From: Clytia hemisphaerica
Taxonomy: Eukaryota > Cnidaria > Hydrozoa > Leptothecata > Clytiidae
NCBI GenBank assembly: GCA_902728285.1
Contig: CACVBU010000046.1
Span: 1,959,536 to 2,023,535, forward strand
Direction of reading: 5' to 3'
Length of the DNA: 64,000 bases
Below the pieces are notes generated by a model. That model did not search any database and had not been told where the DNA came from. It saw only the letters and a program-made list of their open reading frames with translations. Shown in pieces: positions 12,431 to 22,643 of the stretch (positions are counted from its first letter, which is position 1; each line of letters starts with the position of its first letter). The translations under genes and the position numbers were made by a program.

Positions 12431-14409
12431 ATACAATGCCGGATTATCGGGTTTATCGGGCTTATCAGATTAGTTAAAATCTCGTTCCGCAGAATACTAT
12501 AAACTAAATACTAAGAACAAAAGTGGAAGCAAAATGGAAGCGAAATAATTTGATCAGTGAAATGTTTATATTTTTACCACTGATTAAATATACTTTCAGG
12601 TGTCTATAACATGTTTATATTATCAAAATCATGAAGTGTTCTTATTCATCTTTGTGCAAAGTTTCAATGTTTATTTTTCTACGATGCTGAAGATACAAAG
12701 AAGATATTTCCAACAAGGCTGTAACCAATTTATACAGAACTATCTCTTCTCTTGCTTCTTTCAGTTAAATAACAATGTAGTCAATTTTGAACACTCAAGA
12801 GGAGAAAGAGATTTCTATTTTCTCTCGAAAGCGTGCATATCAATATGGATCTGAGAAGTGAAATGAAACTCATCAACAAGAGACAAGAAATACTTCATCA
12901 TCTCTCGAAAGTGTGCATATATGGATCTGAGAAGTGAATGAAACTCATCAAGACAAGAAAGCCTTTTTCAAAGAAGATTTTCATGGTTCGTACTTCAAAA
13001 TAAGGGACATTTTTGTTCATCCAATGACTTGAAAAATCAACTCTGGAGACTGTAGTCTACATAACTTCAGAATACTTCGATAGAATCATGGAACGCGGAT
13101 ATTATTTTCTCGACAAAAGCACTGTATCATGAGATTTTGCACGAACCAAATAAAATGAAGTGAAAAGTAACTCTACGATGAACGAAAAACTCTGGTTCTA
13201 AGCATCATATTGTACTGATGTGGAATTTTATGAAATAATATTGTTGAGGAAGTAGCAGTAGGACACATTGATTTGATTAATTTTAAAATCCTGTGACTAT
13301 CATTGAAAATTAAGATCGAACCATCGATCAAGGGACTTTGTCTTCTTGTGCTTGATAGCATGGTTCGACTCTGAAGCTACATATCTCTGCACCCTTTTTG
13401 AAAGTCCTCGTACATGCTATGATTTGGGAACAGTTGAACATATTTTTCATGTACCAGTTTGTTTCGTGATGGATGGACATAGCTGCATTTTTTACAGTGG
13501 TATGGATATGCTGCTGTAAGAAGAACTGTTTATATTTTATTTACGTTGTTAACTTGAGTGAATGTGGAATATTGTGACTGATGTTGTATGAAGTGACGAT
13601 AAATACATATACTCAATGATGAAATTTTAAGATATTAAAAACATTTTCTGCTAAAAAAAGTATTTTTTCACCAACAGTTTTGATAAAATTTTATTTACTA
13701 GGCAACTTTTTTCCCTATGAAGTGCTACTGTGTGAAAAATTCTGAGGGTGCTTTAATTGAGAATTTTTTTTTGAATGGAAAGAAATATTTTGAAAGGCAA
13801 CTTCAAAGAGGAGGTCATATTATTATTCAAATACTTTTGCATCACTCTTGTTAAAAGTGAAGCCATAAAGTATTTGTAAATACTTTATATAGTTTTCAAA
13901 ATCCAAATGTATATACAGGAATTTTGTAATGTGATGTTATTTTTTTCAAAAAATGTTTTATGCTTTATTTACTATTTGTTATTTTGTTCATCTGCTCTTG
14001 ATGAAACACAAAGAACACAGGAAAACAAAAAAGAACTGTTTATATCTTCTCATCTCACAATCTCTCTGTGTATAGAAAAACTCTTGTGTAGTATTTACAT
14101 TTGTGAATCAATTTTGGCATAGCAAAACAGAAAATTTCCTTCATATAAGTATGATACAAGACAGAAGAAATTACACGAAAGATTTTTCATTCCCCTCCCA
14201 ACTTCGAACTTTTTTATGTCGCAAAGTATTTTTCGGTTTGTTTAGATTACGAAAACGAAAGTGAAAATCCCGTTCGACCAATCAAATTGTAAACTTTTAT
14301 CGCGCTCGACCAATCAAATTCCAGACACGTGACCAAAATATTGTGATTTGCGTAGTATTGGATTATCCCTTTAAAAAATGATATTTTACAGAACGATGTT
14401 AAATATCCC

Positions 14410-14655
14410 GATAAACCGGCATTGGATCCCGGCGGTCTGACTCGACGCTTCGATCCGACCGTTCGATATTACGACCCGACCTTTTGACATCACGACCTGA
14501 CCCTTTGATATTACGACCCGACCCTTTGATATTACGACCCGACCCTTTGATATTACGACCCGACCCTTTGATATTACGACCCGACCCTTTGATATTACGA
14601 CCCGACGGTTCGACCCGACGACCTGACAGTTTGACATTACGGCCCGACGTTTTGA
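14410..14655. repeat. 21-bp satellite array, right arm of the foldback element
   Basis: The unit GACCCTTTGATATTACGACC plus C repeats about six times. It is the reverse complement of the half-unit in the left arm, so the two arms can pair while differing in array type (21 against 42 bp). Confidence 0.85.
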
Positions 14656-14685
14656 TTTTGACACCGATCTGACTTTATAGGTTAC

Positions 14686-15279
14686 GCACGGAGAACGAGT
14701 CTCGTGTTCGCAAAGCGAAATGACGGAATCTGGCCTGACCGTGTTTGTTTTCTTTTTACAAAGCCTGGGTAAGAGTTTTGTTTTAAATTTCTTTGGCGAT
14801 AAACCTTTCTAGTAGAGATCATGCAAAACGGGATTTTCTGCAGAATTTTATAACCTAGGATGTAAACAAATCTGTGCTGGCCGTGATTGCTCACATCAGA
14901 AACTTTTTTTTCTTGTTGTGTCAGCAGGTGTAGGAAATGTTTATGGGAGTGGTGTTCAGATGTTTAGGCTGTAAAAGTAAGACCTGCTTTTATTTGTAGG
15001 GTTTAAAATTAAGAGGTTATTTGGCTTCCCACACATGAATCCTCATAATGAATGGGAATTTTAGCAAAGAAAAGTTATCTGTTTCATTGAAGAATTCAGC
15101 TTTTTTAACACAAAAAGGTAAGCATTTTCATCACTACTTTTATTCATAAAACTTGTGACTGGTCTAGATTTTATTACCCTTATTCAGAATGTAAATTCTT
15201 GTTTTCAATTCTTCCATATTCCCACATGCTTGAAAGTCTTGGTGAAGTTGAAACATGAATCAGTAGTGTAGATATCAGT
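14686..15279. other. Upstream region of the DUF6589 gene
   Basis: No protein-coding exon is recognised here. CCTGGGTAAGAG at about 14765 would serve as a donor site for a 5' untranslated exon, but this is a guess. The foldback element ends only about 600 bp before the start codon, so it lies in or near the promoter. Confidence 0.35.
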
Positions 15280-18200
15280 ATGCTTGCTGGAATAAATGAA
15301 ACACCAAAAAAAGTTCTAAAAAGAGAAGATAGAGAATTACATAAGCATTGCATTATTTGTGGAGTTAACATTTCCATTCAGGGACGACGCTATGTAACTC
15401 TTGCAACTCAAATAAGAGAAACTCTGAATGAAATTATAGACATAAGTCAGTTCAGCAATCTGTGTAGAGTTTGTAACTTATGTAAAAGCAAAGCAGAGAG
15501 CGTTAAAGGTTACATAAAAAGATATGAAGAATCCAAGAAAACCCTTATCGAAAAGTTCAAAAACACTCAACAATCCTCAACAACTGGAGTAATAACAGTC
15601 AAACGACTAGCAAAAAGTCAATCACCAGGTAGAAGTCCATCTTCTTCCTCGTCAACAATCACAAGTAGGAAGAGACTTCGTATGGACTTGAATAATGTCA
15701 AAGATACACCAATCCATCCACAAAGCAGGAAGAAAATATCATTACCTACCCCTTTGGCATCTTCTGAAAAGGAAAATTTGATTCTGGTGAACATTATGGT
15801 AAAAAATAGCTTAAAGTTTGCTTTTTGATTTTATACTGTAAGTTGGTCTAATCTCGACATCAGTCTTCTAATTTCGACAACGGTAGGAATAATATGAAAG
15901 TTGGGATCAGTGATTGAAAAAAGATTTCTCCTCCCTTACCACTAAGCAAAGAGAAATAATTTCAACCTTTTTTTATTTTTCAGCTCTAGAAAAGGGTGTC
16001 AAATTTAGTGTTTGGTGAAATCATACAGGCCAATTTACAGTTACAAAATAGAAGGCTCTGTATTTTGCTTAGCATATTCTTAATGTTTTCCCTAAATTGA
16101 GCCTAAATATTTTTATAAGTGCTATGCTGATAAAAAAGTAGAAACATGTGTTTTAGCAAAAATTACATGGTTTTGACAATGATTTCTCGAGACAATTTTT
16201 TGTGAAAAGGACAAAAACTTGTGATTTCGCAAAATTTAATCTCACCAAAATTAATGTAAATAAAGTAGAATATTTCAAGTATTTAAAATGATTTAAATAT
16301 ATCTGATTAATATCTGATTTTTTATAGGGAAACACAGTAACTGAACCAAGTACAAAGAAAACTTATGGAAAAAGCATTGGCTATAAACAAGTAAAGGTTG
16401 GCAAAACTTTAAACTAAACAACAACTTTCATATAAAGATTAGTAACATGCATTTTGGCCTAAAATGAAAAAATATTGAACATAATATTTTAAAAGTTACT
16501 CATCACAAACATTTTTAAAATAAGTTGTTACTGTACTTGTGTAGAATAGTGTGATATAAATTATTCTTACTTGCTGTTACAATAACAATGCAAAAGTCAG
16601 CACTTCATTGTGATATCATGATATTTGTTTACTGAATGCTCTTCTCAATTAATATTTTCTTTAAATATTATCATTAGGTGACTGTTCAGACTGTTGAAAG
16701 TGGTGCAACAAAAACAAGAATCTTGAACAACATGGAAGCAATTGTCGTGAAATTGATTGCCCTGAAAATGCAGAAAGGTATCATCAATCATAAATCTATA
16801 ATTATAAGGCGAGACAAATTAAATTTGTTATTTAACAAGCAGGTTGCGGATTTATATGTTTTGGTTGGTTTGTCAGTAAAATTTTAATTTCATGGTTTTT
16901 GCATAAATCTCTAAGGAAAATGAAAGAATTTAAGTCGCCAATAGTAAAATGTATACTTTAAAGTCAGAAATTTTCGCAGGTTGGAAAAAAGCACAAATAA
17001 TTTGCATTTTGCGGAAAAAACTTTCACAGATACGTGTTTTTTCTTTTATAAGCATAACGTTTATAAGCATACGCAGGCTCAGTTTTTGGTACCTAAACAA
17101 TGGCTCTATTGTTTGAGAACAATAGAATGCTAAGCATAATGCGAGCCTGATGTAGGGGCAGACACTTGCTTATAAAAAAAAAACATGTAGCCCTTCTAAA
17201 GATTTTTCGTGGGAATAAACTTTCGCAGAAGAGTCATTTTTTTCGTTATTAATGCTAACCTTGTTTAAACATTATCTAGTTTGTACAATCAGTGGTGTTT
17301 AAACTGTGAAACTGCCAAAGTTTCTGACCTTAAAGTACAACTTATTACATTTAGAGGGGATAAATGTTCAGCTTTTAGCATGATTTCCTCAAATCATGTG
17401 TTAAAGATATTTTAATTGTTATAAAAAGTTCTTCTTATTATTTTTTTGTTTTTGAAAGCGGCCAGGCCTGTAGAACAACAAATTGGTCTTACCCTAACTT
17501 TTTTGTATTACTAGTCTATTAAAATGTTAATTAAGATCACAAACAATAATTTGCCCTAACCAGGAATCGAACCTGGGCCAATCATACCTAAGCATGATTA
17601 TCATACCACTAGACCATCAGGGCGAAAAGTTGATTCTAATTACATTGTTTGATCCTTACTAATCTATCAATTCCAGAGGCTGTGATGACTCTCATCAAAC
17701 TTCCAGAATACAAAGATCATCTGACTGAGTGTTTCATAAAACTTTGCTTGGAAGAACTTACTGATATTTCATCTATTTCAACAAATTCAATTTTGACAAG
17801 AACTGATGCAAAGTCAATTAAAAATCTTGGAGTTGCATCTGTAATGGAAGAGTTTTCAAAGAAAATTCCAACTTTAACAAAAGTCATCTTCAAAATCACA
17901 AAAGATGATACCTTTTCTACAACACAAATATGCAATGCAGTAGTTTCATCACATAACCAAAAGCTTAGTGCTCTGAGACACAAAAATGGCTTGTTCTTTC
18001 GTCAATGTGGTTTACTAAGAAAGGTATAAAGTGTTCTTTAATTTACTTTGATCATAAAATACATAAAGAGATAATCGTTCGTCCTGCAACATACTTAGCT
18101 AGAATATACAGCAGACAAAACCAAAACAATGCCATTATATTATGATATATAAAACAAGGAAACCTAAATTATAATATCCTAGATAAACAATCTAAAGAAG

Positions 18201-21200
18201 TCTCAATGATAATGACAGAACGCTCTTTTCCTGAACAGAGAGAATTTAATAGATATTACGTTAAATTTTATGTTAGGGGCAGGAAGTGCTATCCAAAATG
18301 AAAATGTCTACGCATCCTACCGTAATCAGAAAAAAATTAGTTGAAATGGGAAATGATCACGACTCTAAAGTTTTGGAATGGAAGAAAGAGGTAAAATTAT
18401 AAAGATATTTTATAATGTATTGAGGTAAAATTGCTAGACAAAAATGAAAGAACTAAACAAAATAAATAGCAAAAAATTAACAAATTCTTTGTTGAGTAAA
18501 AACACAAATAAACTAGCTCTAACTCTCATATAAATATCATAGGCGTAGCGAGATACCCTGCAAAGTTTATGGATGGGGGCAGTTTTTATGACACTGTAAT
18601 TATTGTCTTTGTTTTATCAAAAGATAGTGAATATGTCATAAACACTACACTCCCTCATAAATTTTTCAGGGTATCTCGCTACGCCTATGAATATATCTCA
18701 TAAATATAACGTAACATAAATTAGTATAAAACCTAAGGAAAGTTTTCTCTGATTATATACAGAAAGAAGATGCTGTCAAGAAAGGGGAATGCGGGGTTTC
18801 TCTACAATTCATTGGTGACAATTTGGATGCTGAAGTCAATCCATCCCATCAAACACTCACAAACAAAAACAAATCGTTTCATTGGTTCAACATGTTTGCA
18901 ATAAAAGAAAAGGTAACTTCTAAAAATGTTAAATCTCAAACCAAAGAAGATGATCAAAAACATCAATTTCAATTCATTCAAAAAAAATGATAACAAAAGA
19001 GAATTTACAATATTTTTAAAGGTCAATGGAAGTCATTTGAGCAATGTTCGAACACGAGAAATGAAGGATGTTGCACCAGAAGAATTTCTGCCAACCAAAC
19101 AGGACCTGAAGAAAGTTGAAAAAGAATTTATAATCATTGCAGCAAGAATTTTGGTTAAATATATTCCATCAATGAGTGTCTTTAAAGATGTTATTGTTCA
19201 TCATATTGATCATCAATATTCTGAAGAAATGGCAAAGAAATCTGAACAGGTTTACTTATCATACTGCTGTTTCTCCATTTGATAATCAGTGATTTTATTA
19301 ATAAAATAATAAAAAATGCTTTCAGATTTTAGCTCCAATAACTTTAATCCTAATTCTAACGTTTCGTGAAACTTTGGTGGCAATATTTCTATCATTTACA
19401 GTCAAGTAATTTTATCCTTAGATTCCATTGGGAACGTATGCTCTGAATGAAAACCGCCACGAGGACATGATGGAAATCATTGAACGAATACAAGAAAGGT
19501 AAACTATAGACTATACTTCAACAGTAGGTGTTTTCCAATAAGATTGACAATTTAGAATTAGATGTATACAAAAAAAACAAAAAAAACAGGAAAACAGGAA
19601 ATAAAAGTATGGCAAAGAAATTTATATGTCATTTACCTATTCATAATTTAGGTATGGAATACAAGACGAAACTGGGAAAAGTTTTACATTCTTTGGAGGA
19701 GACCAGTTGACGGAGGAAAGGTCAAGAACAGTGCAGTTTGCTCGAGCTGATGGGAGAACAGTAGAAGAACGGTTACAAGGAATAATCCCGAAATTTGAAG
19801 ACTGGCATGCTATAAGAACTGGATATGAAGTAAGCACAGTTTTAAATGTGATTTGATTTAATTGGATCGTGATTTTCTATTTATATCATTATCTATTTTT
19901 TAGGTAATTAAACTAGAGATTTTTCATTTCTTTTAGTCTGCATTGAAAATCTTCTTTAATAAAGAATCGACTGCGGATGCTGGAACCTATCTTTCCAATG
20001 CTATCAAAACTGGTAACAAAAACGCCCTAAGGAAGGTTGAGGATAAGTTCCAAGAGGTGAAAGAATTCTTTGACATTGAGACAAAAGCGTTACTGGTTTC
20101 AGGATTTTTGAAGCAAGAAGGTAAGAAAAAAATATACCTTTAGTGGAGAAATTTTGGCGCAGTTTTAATTTTTCAAAAATGTCATAGACCTTTTTCAGTT
20201 TAAAAGTCAGAATAAATTATTGCCTTATATTAATAAACAGTGAGATCATATGAAACTTGAAACATCCAAAATTAAAATAATTTGATATAATCATGCGACC
20301 TTTTTACTTAAAAACAATAAACAGAAAATACACAGAAATAATTTGGTCATTTTTAGCATTTTACACCAATTGCGCCAAATTTTGTCTGCGCCAAAATTTC
20401 TCCACTTAAGGTAGTATATTTCTTCTACACATTTACCAAATAAGAAAATGATTTTAATTCTGTTAATTTGAAAGTTTGTTATTTTTGTTGTTTTATCAGG
20501 TGTTGACAGCATTGAAGATTATCATCCTCCGTTAGAACTGGAAACTAAAGACTTAGCAACAAAAAGAAGATGGCTACATGGAAGAATTCACTTATTTCTG
20601 AAAAACAATGTTATGGGTTCATTGGAAATGCTGACAAAAATGTTGCCTGAACAAAAAACCCATAAGTGCCGTGACAAGAAATGCACTAAAGTAAGACTTT
20701 TATCTTAAAAATTAGGGTAAAAAGAGAATGGCATTTTTCTGATTTTGCTTTACATTGTTTTCCATTTTTACAACCATATACTTTAACATGAAAACACTTC
20801 TAAATTGAAACTGTGACAAATTTGTGGGTTAGTAATTTTCTTTCATTAGCAGATGAATAAAAAGTGGTTCGTTAGTAAGTAATTAACTTCACTTTGGTCT
20901 AAATTTATAGAGAAATAATACAGTGAAAAGATAAATTTGATTTTAATTAATTTTCATTTTTTACAGCGATTCTTCTTTTGCCTGCAAAGAACATGCATGA
21001 AGAAATAGAACATGGTCTACCTCCATTAACGAATTTGGAAGAAACATCAAAAGAAGTTGCAGATGATGATTTGTACAATTACAGCTGTTCCAGGGTATGT
21101 GTTGGTCTACTGCTTTTGAATGCGAATGATGCAGTAAAAGAAGGTGATGGAGATAGGCTCATGAGGTTTTATAGAATTTACACATTCATATTTCGTATGA

Positions 21201-21742
21201 ACGGAAACCACAAGTATGCCTACATCTGCTTGCGATTAAAAGCAAGAGAACTTGCACTCCTCTCAGCAAGAGAGTATCATAGGCTGAAATGGAACCGTTT
21301 CGTCAATAATGAAGGTGGTCGTGGAAAGAACATTTCTCTTGACTTAAGATTAGAGCACATCAATAAAGTGACGAAAGCTTTAATCAAGTCCCAGGGAATG
21401 CAAAATGTCACAGATGAAAGTGTTGAAAGTATTTCCAAGGCCATAGGAGGGATGGAAGAATTGGTTGAATCCCAACTTTTAGATGCTGGGATTACAAAAA
21501 GATCTAGCCATCACTCAAATAAACATAAACACGACATGTTTGCCTCTCTATTCAATGAAGTTCACTGTCAAAGCAAAAACTTTCAGGAAAAACCTGGACG
21601 GAAACTTGAGTATTTCAAAAACTTTGACAATGACATATTTAAAAAACTAAATAAGGTATTACTTTTAAAATGGTTGAAAAGACTTACTACAAAATGGCAC
21701 AACCAAGACTTTTTTTACGATGAAAAAGAAGACAGTTTATAA
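15280..21742 (+). CDS. DUF6589-family protein, putative transposon-encoded, complete
   Basis: Twelve exons join in phase without a stop: 15280-15798, 16328-16390, 16678-16777, 17677-18023, 18277-18390, 18763-18912, 19022-19249, 19422-19498, 19652-19829, 19937-20120, 20500-20690 and 20990-21742, about 967 residues. An in-frame TGA precedes the chosen ATG. The N-terminus has HCIIC (C24, C27) and CRVCNLC (C62, C65, C68), a likely zinc-binding unit. The family signature follows: [29 protein letters not shown] (about residue 549) and [20 protein letters not shown] plus NISLDL..EH (about 808-835). Acidic residues in GDN, GDQ and EH could be catalytic, as in RNase H-like transposases; this is inference. 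The family is common in cnidarian and fungal genomes and its biochemistry is unknown to me. The last exon may use a donor at AAG/GTATTA instead of reading on to 21742. Confidence 0.82.
17033..17187. mobile_element. TA-flanked MITE of the 'TTATAAGCAT' family
   Basis: CGTGTTTTTTCTTTTATAAG at the left and CTTATAAAAAAAAAACATG at the right are flanked by TA on both sides. The core TATAAGCATAACG..GGCTCAG resembles the copies at 52177 and 63790. It lies in intron 3 of the DUF6589 gene. Confidence 0.65.
17553..17623 (-). tRNA. tRNA-Pro-like sequence, probably a pseudogene or SINE head
   Basis: The minus strand folds as a cloverleaf. The acceptor arm is GCCCTGA with TTAGGGC, and the T arm is CCAGG-TTCGATT-CCTGG, with B box GGTTCGATTCC. 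The D arm contains GTCTAGTGGTATGAT. The anticodon arm ATCAT/ATGAT closes an 8-nt loop, GCTTAGGT, containing AGG, which suggests Pro(AGG) with an altered loop. There is no T-run within 20 nt downstream. It lies antisense in intron 3 of the DUF6589 gene, next to a fragment (17458-17500) of the MITE family at 35210. Confidence 0.6.
18537..18690. mobile_element. Short MITE, TCATAGGCGTAGCGAG ends
   Basis: The ends TCATAGGCGTAGCGAGATAC and the exact complement give 24-bp inverted repeats around an 100-bp centre. It lies in intron 5 of the DUF6589 gene. Confidence 0.75.
20137..20412. mobile_element. MITE, AGTGGAGAAATTTTGGCGCA ends
   Basis: Inverted ends of about 24 bp, with a second GCGCCAAATTTTG box close to the right arm. 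It lies in intron 10 of the DUF6589 gene, directly downstream of the donor site of exon 10. Confidence 0.7.
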
Positions 21743-21874
21743 AACCTTTTCAAAGATTATATTTTAAAACAATTTGCAATTTTTTTTTTTAGTTTTTTAC
21801 ATTGATTATCAGGTAAAAGTGAAATTTGGCCAACAATATGTTTCTGTGACCCCTAAACAAAGATTTTTTGGATA

Positions 21875-22022
21875 CACGCTTTTTTTTATAAAAATAACTT
21901 TTATAAGAATATCAGGGTGAGATTTCAGAGTTAGAACAATAGGCCTATTGATTAGAACAATAGAAAAATAAGAATAATGCTCACCCCAGCCAAACTATAC
22001 TATTTTTATAAAAAAAAGCGTG
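21875..22022. mobile_element. TA-flanked MITE, CACGCTTTTTTTTATAA ends
   Basis: The inverted ends CACGCTTTTTTT and AAAAAAAGCGTG are flanked by TA on both sides. In reverse orientation the interior closely matches the copy split across 48442-50253, including AACAATAGGCCTATTG. This gives independent confirmation of both element borders. Confidence 0.8.
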
Positions 22023-22159
22023 TATTGCACTTTGAAGTTTTTGGATTTTGCTTGATTTGAATAGATTATGACCAAACCGACACATAATGTGAAAAATATA
22101 ACTATTTTACATAAAAAAACATATAAAACATAACCTATGACCCGTTAGGTTTGACTGAA

Positions 22160-22480
22160 AAGATGTAAAATTGATTATGGAAAATATTATTGACTTATCT
22201 CCTAACTTTACTTTGACGTTATTAAAACCGTAAACAAATATTTTGAGTTTAGGTATTGATTGAAAAGCCTCTCATTGTTTGTTAATAAAAATTTTGGGTG
22301 AAGTTTTTGATTTTGACAACAAAGCTAATGATGTTAATGTTAAAAAAGAGGATAACATATTGACATTCTACACTTGAATCAACCATATACATCTCTCAAT
22401 GATTATGAATTAGGTTTTGATATTTGATCATGATTATTATGAATTAGATGACAATATTTTTAGACATTTGATTAATTTGG
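22160..22480 (+). pseudogene. Degenerate 3' fragment of the RecQ-like gene, opposite strand
   Basis: The plus strand here repeats, with many substitutions, the sense sequence of the last part of the RecQ gene that lies just downstream on the minus strand. Matching blocks include ATTTTGAGT, AATAAAAATTTTGGGTGAAG, AAAGCTAATGATG and TTGAATCAACCATATACATC, the last encoding LNQPYTSLNDYEL as in the intact gene. Frames are broken. The two copies face each other tail to tail, with about 180 bp between them. Confidence 0.75.
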
Positions 22481-22643
22481 ACTTAAATTGCAAATCACAA
22501 ATTCGCCTGACTCAGCTAAATTCTTTCATTTTCCTAAGGGATTTTCTTTTCAAAAAGCATGAAATAACATATTTACAGGGATTTAATTTTCCAAAAAACC
22601 CCAAAAACTAATGCGTGTAAGATAACAATTTATGCATTCCATT

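Larger units (their letters stand above)
12040..14679. mobile_element. Foldback-type DNA element with satellite arrays in its inverted arms
   Basis: The ends are inverted: TATAAAGTCAGATCGGTGTC at 12040 and the complement ending at 14679. Identical GGTTAC flanks at 12034-12039 and 14680-14685 give a 6-bp target duplication. Each arm continues into tandem arrays of TCG-rich units, described separately. The 1.9 kb centre has no convincing gene, only an imperfect direct duplication near 12823-12960 containing TCTCGAAAG and ATATGGATCTGAGAAGTG. The superfamily is unknown; a 6-bp duplication is unusual. Confidence 0.75.

Noticed and set aside
12055-12477. Long open frames on both strands through the TCG-rich array
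   Set aside because: The 42-bp period is a multiple of three, so all frames stay open; the peptides are pure repeat and there is no start or splice context.
20965-20989. Alternative acceptor for the last DUF6589 exon at CAG/CGATTC
   Set aside because: It shifts the frame into an early stop; the acceptor at 20988-20989 keeps the frame.
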